A DNA stretch of 59,454 nt from Lachnospiraceae bacterium FE2018 (GTDB lineage: Bacteria; Bacillota; Clostridia; Lachnospirales; Lachnospiraceae): the NCBI GenBank assembly GCA_000702845.1, contig JNKK01000015.1, forward strand, positions 1 to 59,454, written 5' to 3'. The position numbers and the translations under genes are program-made. Positions 8,614 to 17,800 of the stretch are shown piece by piece; position 1 is the first letter of the stretch, and each line of letters begins with the position of its first letter. The notes under the pieces are model-generated. The model ran no database searches, was not told the DNA's origin, and saw only the letters and a program-made list of their open reading frames with translations.

Positions 8614-8883
8614 ATGAAAAACTATTACAGCACGATTAATCACGTGGTTTTGACATTTTCTGATATTAAAACAAATACAGATGGATTCGAGACAATTCTT
8701 GCCAGATTTGAACGACCAAACGAAAATGGATTCGACTTTGCAGAATGGAAGCTCCCTTGTATTTGTAATGTCAGGTCATATGGTTTCTCTGAAGATGAGA
8801 TTATGGAGCAGGAGAGATATCTTCGAAACAATGCACCTCTGATGTGGGATCTGGCCAGAGAGGAGATGGTAACGATTGCCTAA
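8614..8883 (+). CDS. Small protein of unknown function paired with DUF4160
   Basis: This 89-residue soluble protein matches no family I recognise. It starts with a beta-like segment (INHVVLTFSDI) and ends in a helical, acidic region (FSEDEIMEQERYLRN). A GAGGTG ribosome site precedes the ATG. Its last eight bases overlap the DUF4160 gene, so the two are translationally coupled, and the pair has its own promoter. DUF4160 genes are often paired with another small gene (commonly DUF2442) in toxin-antitoxin-like arrangements, so this may be a divergent partner. That is inference. Confidence 0.65.
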   Translation: MKNYYSTINHVVLTFSDIKTNTDGFETILARFERPNENGFDFAEWKLPCICNVRSYGFSEDEIMEQERYLRNNAPLMWDLAREEMVTIA

Positions 8884-9133
8884 AGCTTTAATCGACTTTC
8901 TCGGTTATTCATTTTTCTTCTGGTCAAATGAGAATGATGAGCCGCCGCATATTCATGTCAGCAAGGGAAAACCATCAGAAAACAGCGCAAAATTCTGGAT
9001 TCATGATGATGAGATTATAATGGAGCATAATAGAGCAAATATTCCACAAAATGACTTGAAGAAAATTCAAAAATATATTAGTCTTAACAAGAAGGATATC
9101 ATCTACGAATGGTATCGTCATTTCACCCTGTGA
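8876..9133 (+). CDS. DUF4160 domain protein
   Basis: This 85-residue protein has the DUF4160 signature: an N-terminal MPK, a FFWSNENDEPPHIHV segment with the conserved Pro-Pro-His-x-His, and a helical C-terminus. The TTG start is chosen because it reproduces the conserved N-terminus and follows GAGGAG. The biochemical function is unknown. The gene overlaps its upstream partner and ends only 14 bases before the tmRNA 5' end, so ssrA transcription may begin within or upstream of it. Confidence 0.8.
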   Translation: MPKALIDFLGYSFFFWSNENDEPPHIHVSKGKPSENSAKFWIHDDEIIMEHNRANIPQNDLKKIQKYISLNKKDIIYEWYRHFTL

Positions 9134-9147
9134 AGGATACAAACCAT

Positions 9148-9503
9148 GGGCTAGTACTGGTTTCGACGGGGGTTTTGAAGTTTGGGAAGCCATCCGCGGA
9201 CTCCGGGGACCGCGCAACAACCCGGTACTTTAAAAATAAACGCTAACGAAGATAATTTCGCATTAGCTGCAGCCTAACTGCTGCATGTCGGTTTTGCAGG
9301 TTCCCGCGCCTGTGATTCCGGCATCAAATAAGGCGGGGCACTTTTCCACCTAAGCTTTGCGGCGGAAAAAGAAATCATGAAGCTACCGCGCGGCATTGCC
9401 TGTCATTCGGCAGTTCCGCGGGGGAATCAAAAAAGAATGACTGTGATGGGAGAAACCTGAATGGATGGGCTTTCGGACGCGGGTTCGACTCCCGCCTGGT
9501 CCA
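9148..9503 (+). ncRNA. ssrA: Transfer-messenger RNA (tmRNA)
   Basis: The RNA rescues stalled ribosomes and tags the nascent peptide for proteolysis. The 5' end GGGCTAG pairs with CTGGTCC at the 3' end to form the acceptor stem, with A9503 as discriminator. The T-arm GCGGGTTCGACTCCCGC is intact. The tag frame starts at GCT 9242 and encodes ANEDNFALAAA before TAA (9275-9277). The 3' CCA is not encoded (CTA follows the discriminator), so it must be added enzymatically. No convincing promoter directly precedes it. Confidence 0.96.
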
Positions 9504-9513
9504 CTAATCAAGC

Positions 9514-9546
9514 ACGGTCGGAAGGAGAAATCCTCCCGACTGTTTT
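9514..9546 (+). terminator. Terminator after ssrA
   Basis: ACGGTCGG (9514-9521) pairs with CCGACTGT (9536-9543), with inner GGAG/CTCC-type pairing, followed by TTT. Confidence 0.65.
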
Positions 9547-9561
9547 ACATGGAGGGTATGT

Positions 9562-11184
9562 ATGAAAGAAAAAATGTATACCATTTGCAAAATGGCAGCG
9601 GCAGCATTTTGTTTGTTCCTGTTATTTACAATACAAAATGTATACGCAGATGACTCTTATACCTTTCAGATCAAATATTACTGTAATGGAGGTTATTGGC
9701 AGGATGCGGAGGGGAATCTTTATGAAGATGAATCCCACAACCCAAATCCGATCAGTATTTCAACGGACGTTTCAGATAAAGAATACAAACTCACCGCGCC
9801 GGTCAGGGAAGGATATCACTTTACGGGCTGGCGCGTGGATTCCAGGTATGCCGCAACGATCACCAACGCATTGACCGTAGAGAATCAGCCTGACGAAACA
9901 GGAACTTTAACAGAAAGCACCCTGATCATCCACGGCTTTCCAGCAGAAGATCCGGCAGAAACGCAGGAATTGCAGAGCCAGTTTGAATTTCTGCAGAATC
10001 TTTCCGGAAATGCGTGCTACACGCTTACAGCACAGTGGGAAAAGAACGTCTACACAGTAACGTTTGATTCCCATGGAGGCAGTCCCGTCGCGCAGCAGAC
10101 GGTTCAATATCAGGACCGTGTCACAAGACCGGAAGACCCCACAAAGGACGGTCTGCGTTTTGATCTCTGGTACACAGATCAGGCGCTGGATATGGATTTT
10201 GACTTTACCGAAGGTGTAACAGGAGATATCACATTACATGCCGGATGGCTTGCAGATGTCTGTCTCGGTGTTTATAATCGGGATAATCCGGGCGCTGATC
10301 CGGCTGAATATCCTTGTGGAACCGTTGATATTGAGGAAGTGCCAACATCGCAGGATCCTGCAGATTATCAAGTTGCTGAACCAATTCGTGATCTGGGAAT
10401 GGATGATCCGTATTTTAGTTTTGCGGTTGTAGAAGGAATAAAGATGAAGTTCACTGCAAAACCTGCTCCCGGATTTACCTTTACAGGATGGTACGAAGGA
10501 ATTCCCGGCAAACGAGGCGGCAATAAAGATGGTGATCCCATTGCAGAAAAACCGTCGGAGGTCTGCCTTACAGAAGATACTGCATACACGACAACTGCAT
10601 CAGAAGCAAAATATCTTTGCGCAGTATTTCAGTGCGCTGAACATCATTGGGGCAATAATATAATTGTGAACCCCACAAAAACCGCAGACGGGCGTATTTA
10701 CAGAAAATGCACGAACTGCGGCGCAGAAGACATTATTAATGTAATACCGAAAACCGGCGGCTCAGGAAATTCGTCAGGCAATACAAATCCCGACCCCACA
10801 AAAATTATAATCAGAACAATAACAACAGACGGCATTGAAAATGCTTCTGCCGTTAACCGGAAGGGCGCAAATGCAAAAGCGGCCAATCCGCTCCAGATCA
10901 AAGGCAAAAAGGTTACTGTCAAATACAGTAAACTAAAAAACAAAGCACAGAAAATCAAAATAAAAAAGGCTATAAAATTCATTAACAAAGGAGTCGGCCG
11001 CAAGACCTATATTAAAATCAAGGGGAACAGTAAGATCCAGATTAACAGGAAGACCGGAAAGATTACCATCAAGAAAGGTCTGGAGAAAGGCACCTACAAA
11101 GTGAAAATCATGGTTACTGCGCAGGGGAACAATTCATATAAAGCGGGATATAAAACAGTGACCTGTAAAATCAAGGTGCGCTGA
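9562..11184 (+). CDS. Secreted InlB-repeat surface protein
   Basis: This 540-residue exported protein has a signal peptide ending near NVYA-DD (residues 1-29). It contains InlB B-repeat (Listeria-Bacteroides repeat) units, clearest at YTVTFDSHGGSPVAQQ through ITLHAGW (about 155-235), with further FTGW motifs near residues 65 and 310. A cysteine-pair segment (CTNCGAE) follows near 390. The last 130 residues are strongly basic and Lys-rich (KIKIKKAIKFINKG...). There is no LPXTG or membrane anchor, so it may be released or held by charge on wall polymers. GGAGGG precedes the ATG. Its ligand is unknown. Confidence 0.8.
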   Translation: MKEKMYTICKMAAAAFCLFLLFTIQNVYADDSYTFQIKYYCNGGYWQDAEGNLYEDESHNPNPISISTDVSDKEYKLTAPVREGYHFTGWRVDSRYAATITNALTVENQPDETGTLTESTLIIHGFPAEDPAETQELQSQFEFLQNLSGNACYTLTAQWEKNVYTVTFDSHGGSPVAQQTVQYQDRVTRPEDPTKDGLRFDLWYTDQALDMDFDFTEGVTGDITLHAGWLADVCLGVYNRDNPGADPAEYPCGTVDIEEVPTSQDPADYQVAEPIRDLGMDDPYFSFAVVEGIKMKFTAKPAPGFTFTGWYEGIPGKRGGNKDGDPIAEKPSEVCLTEDTAYTTTASEAKYLCAVFQCAEHHWGNNIIVNPTKTADGRIYRKCTNCGAEDIINVIPKTGGSGNSSGNTNPDPTKIIIRTITTDGIENASAVNRKGANAKAANPLQIKGKKVTVKYSKLKNKAQKIKIKKAIKFINKGVGRKTYIKIKGNSKIQINRKTGKITIKKGLEKGTYKVKIMVTAQGNNSYKAGYKTVTCKIKVR

Positions 11185-11226
11185 CCAAAAACAGAAACCA
11201 TAGAAACCATACACAACGATTCATAC

Positions 11227-11255
11227 GGAAGGGCTGCATAAGCCCTTCCTTTTTC
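11227..11255 (+). terminator. Terminator after the InlB-repeat gene
   Basis: GGAAGGGCT (11227-11235) pairs with AGCCCTTCC (11241-11249), followed by TTTTTC. Confidence 0.85.
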
Positions 11256-11424
11256 TTGCGCAGAGAATTCTGTAATGTGATAAAATGAGAATAATTGATC
11301 CTGCTGAATTGTTTGCAAAATATATCATGGAATGATCACAAATATAGCATATGATAGGAGAAACAGTGTGATCATCAGGATGATCCCGGTTAAACTCACT
11401 TGATTTCTGAACAGGAGGGTGAAA

Positions 11425-12099
11425 ATGGAACAGCTTAAAATCTTAGTCGTTGACGATGAGGCGCGCATGCGCAAACTCGTGCACGATTTTCTGGTAAAAC
11501 AAAACTTTCAGGTGATTGAAGCGGCAGACGGAGAAGAAGCACTGAACATCTTTTATGAGGACCGCGGCATCGATCTGATTATTCTGGATGTCATGATGCC
11601 GAAGATGGACGGCTGGCAGGTGTGCCGCGAGATTCGTAAAGAGTCAAAGGTGCCGATCATTATGCTGACAGCGCGCGGTGATGAGCGGGACGAGCTGCTG
11701 GGGTTTGAACTCGGTGTGGATGAATACATTTCCAAGCCGTTCAGCCCGAAAATTCTGGTGGCACGTGTCGAGGCGATTTTGCGCCGCACGAATCAGTACG
11801 ACGACGCAGATACGCTTGAACTTGGCGGCATCAAAATCGACCGTTCTGCGCACACGGCTTCCGTGGACGGACGGGATATGGAACTCAGCTTCAAAGAGTT
11901 TGAGCTGCTGACATATTTCATGGAAAATAAAGGCATCGCCCTTTCCCGTGAGAAGATCCTGAACAATGTCTGGAACTACGATTATTTCGGCGACGCCCGT
12001 ACGATCGATACCCATGTCAAGAAACTGCGCAGCAAACTTGGCGAAAAGGGCGATCTGATTAAGACTGTGTGGGGACTGGGCTATAAGTTCGAGCCCTGA
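11425..12099 (+). CDS. OmpR/PhoB-family response regulator
   Basis: This 224-residue regulator has a receiver domain (residues 1-120) with phosphoacceptor Asp55 in LIILDVMMPKMDG, the acidic pair in VVDDE, the conserved Thr in MLTARG and Lys in ISKPFSP. A C-terminal winged helix (about 130-224) ends in TVWGLGYKF. The ATG at 11425 is preferred over the GTG at 11419, which abuts AGGAGG. It presumably receives phosphate from the histidine kinase encoded at 12874. The two would normally be adjacent but are separated by an inverted hicAB module. Confidence 0.94.
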   Translation: MEQLKILVVDDEARMRKLVHDFLVKQNFQVIEAADGEEALNIFYEDRGIDLIILDVMMPKMDGWQVCREIRKESKVPIIMLTARGDERDELLGFELGVDEYISKPFSPKILVARVEAILRRTNQYDDADTLELGGIKIDRSAHTASVDGRDMELSFKEFELLTYFMENKGIALSREKILNNVWNYDYFGDARTIDTHVKKLRSKLGEKGDLIKTVWGLGYKFEP

Positions 12100-12120
12100 A
12101 CAGGATCTGTCTAATCCGGC

Positions 12121-12516
12121 TCAAACCTTGCATTTTTCCATCAGCGCTTCCTGAAGAAGCTGAGAAAAATTGATATGATTTTCCAATGCAACCTCGTTGA
12201 GCCACTCCGGAATCGAGAGCGTCTTCTTGACAGCGCGGTTATTAAATCGTTTTTGGTAGTGAAGTGTATCACAGACAATTAGATTGACAAATTCTCCCGG
12301 TTCGCAGTGAACAGAACGAAACTCGCCTGGTTTTGGAATGTCACGATGCTGCTTCTCATAGTCGTAGAGTGTAAATGCGAGGACATCTTCAGCCATATAA
12401 ATGGCGTCTGCAAGATTATCACCGCAGGTATAGCAGCTTTCCAGATCGGGAAAATTAACAGAGTATCCACCTTGTTCCTCAGGGGTGAAGACTGCCGGAT
12501 AGACATACTTAGCCAT
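12121..12516 (-). CDS. hicB: HicB antitoxin
   Basis: This 131-residue antitoxin neutralises HicA and represses their operon. The N-terminal partial RNase-H-like HicB fold is visible (YPAVFTPEEQGGYSVNFPDL, then GDNLADAIYMAEDVL). The C-terminus (VKKTLSIPEWLNEVALENHI) looks like a ribbon-helix-helix DNA-binding domain. The start at 12516 is chosen because GGAGG lies about eight bases upstream; the frame extends six codons further without support. It follows hicA by 40 bases and converges on the response regulator. Confidence 0.92.
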   Translation of the reverse strand: MAKYVYPAVFTPEEQGGYSVNFPDLESCYTCGDNLADAIYMAEDVLAFTLYDYEKQHRDIPKPGEFRSVHCEPGEFVNLIVCDTLHYQKRFNNRAVKKTLSIPEWLNEVALENHINFSQLLQEALMEKCKV

Positions 12517-12556
12517 TACGTATCCTCCATACATAACATGTTTAACGAATAATCAA

Positions 12557-12745
12557 TTAAAGCAGACCGGCATCTTTCATAATACGTCTGGCAGTCCCTG
12601 TTTTAATCTCTCTGGCAGGATGCCTGGGTACGCGAAAGTCTTTGCCGGTGACCGGACTGTGCCATTTGTCGTGTTCTGTACCATGTTCGACAAGATAGCA
12701 TCCGATATGTTTGAGCTTTTTTGTGAGTTCAGATGTTTTCAACAA
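12557..12745 (-). CDS. hicA: HicA toxin, mRNA interferase
   Basis: This 62-residue toxin of the HicA family is a double-stranded-RNA-binding-fold ribonuclease that cleaves mRNA. The catalytic His is in DKWHSPVTGK, and the conserved VPRHPAREIKTGTARRI segment is intact, so the toxin looks functional. It starts at TTG (12745, or the next codon, also TTG) with AAAGGA upstream; a weak start is common for toxins. It is the first gene of the leftward hicA-hicB operon. Confidence 0.92.
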   Translation of the reverse strand: MLKTSELTKKLKHIGCYLVEHGTEHDKWHSPVTGKDFRVPRHPAREIKTGTARRIMKDAGLL

Positions 12746-12754
12746 TAATCCTTT

Positions 12755-12793
12755 CTATTATTTGATAATAGCACGTAATAATACGTATGTCAA
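12755..12793 (-). promoter_or_regulatory. hicAB promoter with two palindromic operators
   Basis: On the minus strand: TTGACA (bases 12788-12793), a 17-base spacer, then TATTAT (12765-12770). The perfect palindrome CTATTAT-TTG-ATAATAG (12755-12771) covers the -10, and ACGTA-ATAA-TACGT (12773-12786) lies in the spacer. Both are good candidates for autorepression by HicB. Confidence 0.7.
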
Positions 12794-12873
12794 AATGAAC
12801 CAAGAAACAATTTGTAGACATAAATATTCAGAAACAAATATTAACATAATATTTTATATTTAACAACACATAT

Positions 12874-14550
12874 ATGAAAACATCAATCAAACGCCGCGTG
12901 GCTTTTACGTTCATGGGCCTGATGATCGCCGCCCTGCTTGCGATCGGCATCATCAATCAGGTCTTTTCGGGCGACTTTTATCTGCGCGAAAAACAGCGAA
13001 AACTGAAGAAGAGCTGGGAGATGTTCAACGAGGAAATCATCTTTATCGATGATGATGCGGATGACGAGGACGGGGACGCGGACAATCCGGACCAGGACAG
13101 CAGCGGAAGTAATCACCATTTCCACGATGAGATCAAGGCGGAAGAGGTCGAAGATGACGATCCGGATACCGATGAAGATGATTCTATGCCTGTGATATCC
13201 GAAGATCTGGAGCATTTCTGCCAAGTTAATGCGCTGACGTATGCCGTCGTTGATTACAATCTGAATTTCCGGCTGACAAATGCCAAGGACGGTTATAGTA
13301 TGGCCAGCCGTCTGTTCGGCAATATCTTCAATATTGAGGGAGATAATACCAAGGTTCTCGCAAAGACCGATTATTATAACATCATAAAGATCCATGATTC
13401 GTTCCAGAATATGGATTATCTGGAATTGTGGGGCACCCTCGACTGCGGTGATTATTTTATCGCGCTGACGCCGCTGGAGAGCATCAGCGTCGCCGCCAGA
13501 CTGTCAGTCCGCTTCTATATGTACATCGGTCTGATTGTAACGCTGGTCAGCGCTGTTTTCGTCTGGATCCTGACACGCCGGCTGGTAAAACCGCTGCAGG
13601 AACTGACGGATCTGTCGCAGCGCATGGCGAATCTGGATTTCAACGCGCATTATGAGAGCGGCGGAGAGGATGAGATCGGTGTTCTGGGAGAGAATTTCAA
13701 CACCATGTCCTACCGGCTGGAGCAGACAATTTCCGAACTGAAATCCGCCAATCTGAAGCTGCAGCAGGATATCGATGAAAAGACGAAGATCGATCAGATG
13801 CGGCGGGAATTCCTGGGAAATGTCTCACATGAGTTGAAGACCCCGATCGCGCTGATCCAGGGCTATGCGGAGGGTCTGAAAGACATTGCGGATGATCCGG
13901 AGAGCCGGGAATTCTACTGTGATGTCATTATCGACGAATCCGCCAAGATGAATGAGATGGTAAAACAGCTTCTGACGCTGAACCAGCTGGAATCCGGCGC
14001 GGAAGAGCTGCAGATGCAGCGGTTTGACCTGACTGCGCTGATTCGCGGTGTTATCGCGTCGATGCAGATCATGATCGAACAGAATCAGGCAGATGTCCAT
14101 TTTGACGTGACGGAACCGATTCCGGTGTGGGCGGACGAATTCCGTATCGAAGAAGTGGTGACGAACTACTTAAGCAACGCGATCCATCACCTGGATGGTG
14201 ACCGGCGGATCGAAATCACCTGCACCAGAAGCACAGCAGCACCGAATACAGGCAGCAGCGTAGTTTCCGGCACCCCGGGCAGCAGTACAGCTGCCGGCAC
14301 CGAAGACAGCGGCACACAAAAAGAGATCGTAACCGTATCCGTTTTCAACCGCGGCAAACCGATTCCGGAAGAAGATATCGGCCGCATCTGGGAGAAGTTC
14401 TACAAAGTGGATAAAGCCCATACACGCGCCTATGGCGGAAGCGGCATCGGTCTTTCAATCGTAAAAGCAATTATGGATCAGCACGGCCAGACCTGCAGTG
14501 CTGAAAACCGGGCAGACGGGGTTGTGTTCTCGTTTACGTTGGAATGCTGA
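12874..14550 (+). CDS. Membrane sensor histidine kinase
   Basis: This 558-residue kinase has a first membrane helix (about 8-30), an extracellular sensor that is highly acidic (IDDDADDEDGD and EVEDDDPDTDEDD), and a second helix (about 212-235). HAMP follows, then the dimerisation domain with phosphoacceptor His319 in NVSHELKTP, and a catalytic ATPase domain with N box (NYLSNAIHH) and GSGIGLSIV. A low-complexity Ser/Thr/Gly insert interrupts the ATPase domain at about 450-485. No Shine-Dalgarno sequence is visible before the ATG, unusual here. It should phosphorylate the regulator at 11425. The acidic sensor suggests cation or cationic-peptide sensing, which is inference. Confidence 0.92.
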   Translation: MKTSIKRRVAFTFMGLMIAALLAIGIINQVFSGDFYLREKQRKLKKSWEMFNEEIIFIDDDADDEDGDADNPDQDSSGSNHHFHDEIKAEEVEDDDPDTDEDDSMPVISEDLEHFCQVNALTYAVVDYNLNFRLTNAKDGYSMASRLFGNIFNIEGDNTKVLAKTDYYNIIKIHDSFQNMDYLELWGTLDCGDYFIALTPLESISVAARLSVRFYMYIGLIVTLVSAVFVWILTRRLVKPLQELTDLSQRMANLDFNAHYESGGEDEIGVLGENFNTMSYRLEQTISELKSANLKLQQDIDEKTKIDQMRREFLGNVSHELKTPIALIQGYAEGLKDIADDPESREFYCDVIIDESAKMNEMVKQLLTLNQLESGAEELQMQRFDLTALIRGVIASMQIMIEQNQADVHFDVTEPIPVWADEFRIEEVVTNYLSNAIHHLDGDRRIEITCTRSTAAPNTGSSVVSGTPGSSTAAGTEDSGTQKEIVTVSVFNRGKPIPEEDIGRIWEKFYKVDKAHTRAYGGSGIGLSIVKAIMDQHGQTCSAENRADGVVFSFTLEC

Positions 14551-14592
14551 TTCAGATACATGTGCCTGGAAGCATAAAAATCATAAGATCTC

Positions 14593-14629
14593 AAAAAAGT
14601 GCAGAACAAACAAGTTCTGCACTTTTTTA
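14593..14629 (+). terminator. Terminator after the histidine kinase
   Basis: AAAAAAGTGCAGAAC pairs with GTTCTGCACTTTTTT around a short loop, a textbook bidirectional intrinsic terminator. Confidence 0.92.
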
Positions 14630-14668
14630 AATGTTCTTCACTTGCCGCATATCAGATTTGTCAGAATG

Positions 14669-14718
14669 AAAAACCTCTGAAAAATCGCTGAAAATCGCAG
14701 AAAAACCTCTGAAAAATC
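14669..14718. repeat. Direct repeat of 18 bases upstream of the giant gene
   Basis: AAAAACCTCTGAAAAATC occurs at 14669-14686 and again at 14701-14718, a 32-base phase (three helical turns). It lies about 100 bases before the giant surface-protein gene and could be a paired regulator site. Confidence 0.55.
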
Positions 14719-14809
14719 CGGACTTAAATAGCATGGTAAGCCGCCGCATGTGGTACAATTGTTATATCATCTATCCTGTTTGTTCTGTTATTAATTGAGG
14801 GACGGCTTT

Positions 14810-17800
14810 ATGAAAAACCTTGCAGTGTATTTGAACGTAAAATCTTCCGCTTTTTTCCGGAGCATTCTTCTTTTGGCGGCTGTTCTTGCCGGCACGGCTT
14901 TTTTCGCTGTGTCAGTATCAGCAGATACCGGACCGGCGACCTCAACGGACTATCAGCTGTCAGAAAGTAAATTCAACAATAATCTTGGCAAGTCTGATAT
15001 CGGCGGATTTTCATCCGGTTTTGCCGCGGTCCCCGGAATGGAGGAGACTGCGGTAAGAGAGCTTTCGGATGCAGGCGAATGGAAGACAGAGGCCTGCCAC
15101 TGCATGGTGCCGCAGGGTCTGTGTGTTACGGATGATTACATTGTGATCAGCGCGTACTGCGACATCACAGATTACATGAAGGATCTTAAAGCACATAAGA
15201 CTGCTTCAGATGAAAATATACAGAGACTGGAAGCGCTTGCAGATGAGAAGGAGCACGGAGAGCACGGCTCTGTTCTGTATGTTCTTGACAGGGAAAGCGG
15301 GCAGTATCTGACGACGATCTCTCTATTTACGCATAAGACATATACAAATGAAACCGCGCAGGATGAATCCGGACTCCTGGAAAATAAGGACAGTTATTCT
15401 CCGCTTGTAAACCACGTCGGCGGCGTTACTTTTGACGGGAGCTATCTATGGATCGCAAGGAGCTCAAGCCAGAGGCTGAGCAGGCTTTCCATTTCAGCGG
15501 TAGATGCGGCTGTGAACAGCGGGAATGACGCCGTGGCAATGTCTTGTGATAAGGTGTTTGGTATCAGTACGCTGGCTTCTTTTATCGATTACTACGACGG
15601 CTGTCTGTGGACAAGCATCAGCAATCCCTCCGGGAACGGCGTAATCATTCCGTATGATATTTCTGACGCGGACAATGTGAGTACGCTGACAGCGGGATCA
15701 AATACGATTACGATTTCCGCAAAAGGAAACGGAGCAAAGTTTTTTGAACAGGATGGAAGAGTCTGTCTGGCAGTGAACTGTTCATACGGCAGGGGAAAAG
15801 ACTACTCGCATATGTTTCTGTATGAAGTGCAGAACATCGGCACAAATCCTGTAACAACACCGCACGGAAAGCTGAAGATTCCTTCGATGGCAGAGGAGAT
15901 CGAGATCGCGGACGGGAAGCTCTATACCGTCTATGAATCTGCTTCTCCGAGATATAACAGCGTTGACGGACACGCCGTCGAAACGGTGATTGACCGACTG
16001 GTTTTCGGTGATTGTACAGACTATTTCACATGGCTGAAATATAACGATTTTGCAGATGAAGATACTTCCTCAGAAGACGGTGCGCAGCTGACCAGGTCAG
16101 TTGTTTCATCATCTTATCTGGATCTGTCTGAATCTTATGCGGAAGTGACATCTGCCGGAACGGGCTGCACTTACAGCGACAGGTTTTTCCTGTCTGACGC
16201 GGTCAGGACGGACGGGATGGCGGATCCGGATTTCGCAAAGACCGGTGCGAACCTGGCTGCCGCCGCATATAATATCGATCAGTCTGTATCACTCATGAAG
16301 TCCATGGGCTTCAGCAAGATCAATGCATACAATTATCACAGGGAAGCCAGTTATTCGGACAACGATTTTGTCGCGTTTACGATCGGGCGGAAAATCGTGA
16401 GAATGGAAGGGGAGGATTATTGTATTTATGTTGTTGCGGTGCGCGGAACACCGGCCACGGCGGAATGGTACAGCAATTTTAATCTCGGGGAAACAAATGA
16501 ACGGAATCACGCTGGTTTTTACGCGGCAGAGAGCGAGGTAAAAGGCGCTCTGATTTCGGACTTTCTGAATTCAGACGGGTTTGACGCCGCGCACCGCAAG
16601 ATTCTGATCAGCGGCCACAGCCGCGGCGCGGCAGTCTCCAATATTCTGGCGGGGCAGATATCGGAATCAGGTTCAGGTTATTTTAACAGGAATAATGTGT
16701 TCGGCTACACCTATGCCTGCCCGGCTGTCAGCTATGACGCGAATACCTCCTACACAAATATTTACAACTTTAATTACGCGGGTGATATAGTCGCTTCACT
16801 TCCGTTGAGCAGCTGGGGTTATCTGCGGTACGGACAGGATGTTGATCTGGACGCGAACGGTCTGTCCGGCCAGAATTTCAGGGCGCGTTTCCAGCAGAAG
16901 CACGGCTCAGAATTTGCGGGGGCTTCTTCCGTCAGTTCCTATGTCAATGTGATCGAAGAAGTGATCGGGAACACGTCAGCTGCCCCGAAGACAACACAGG
17001 CAAAGGAGATATTCTCGGCGCTGGCCTGGCTGATGGGCGGGCGGAACAGCGTTTCCTGGCGGGAGATGGTAAAGGCGCTCGGCTCGATCACCTCCGCAAG
17101 CATCGGATCGCAGATGGACAAATCGCAGATCTCCCTGTTCAATTACGCAGAACTTCAGGAGACCTACATTGATGAGCTGCAGGTCTTAAAATCAGATCTT
17201 CAGCAGGCCGTGATCACTACGGCCGAGATGAGCGAAAGCAAATTCAAGTCATGGCTGCAGCAGAATTATGAACTGATCCGCCGGGCGGTCGATAATCTGG
17301 ACGGTATTTCGCAGATCACGACAAAAGAAGAGCTGCAGTCCGCATGCAATGCGGCTGTCGTTCAGTCGGGAATGGACGGAACACTGACAAGGTCTGTAAA
17401 ACTGGCCTATGATTTATACAGACTGTTCATAGACAGCGGCAACAGTGTGCTCGATGCCGTCGCGCAGGGACATGCCTGTGATAATTATGCTTTAAATATC
17501 AATTCCAGGTATTTCGGATATTATGGATGGACACAGTCATCCAGGGCTTCTGACCTCAGTCTGGCACTTTCCGGAAGCACGGTCGGGACGAACTGCTTCA
17601 GCGGTGCGGCGCTGACCGGCGCCGTGATCCATGACAAGGTACGGTATATCAGCAAAAACGCGTTTTCAAATTGCCAGAGCATGACTTCCCTGCAGCTCCC
17701 GGCAGACGCGGAGTACAACGGATATCCGTTTAGCGGTACGGAGGGGATCACCACGCTGCATTATACTGCGGGAAAGACCGGGATCCTGCCCGATATGCCG

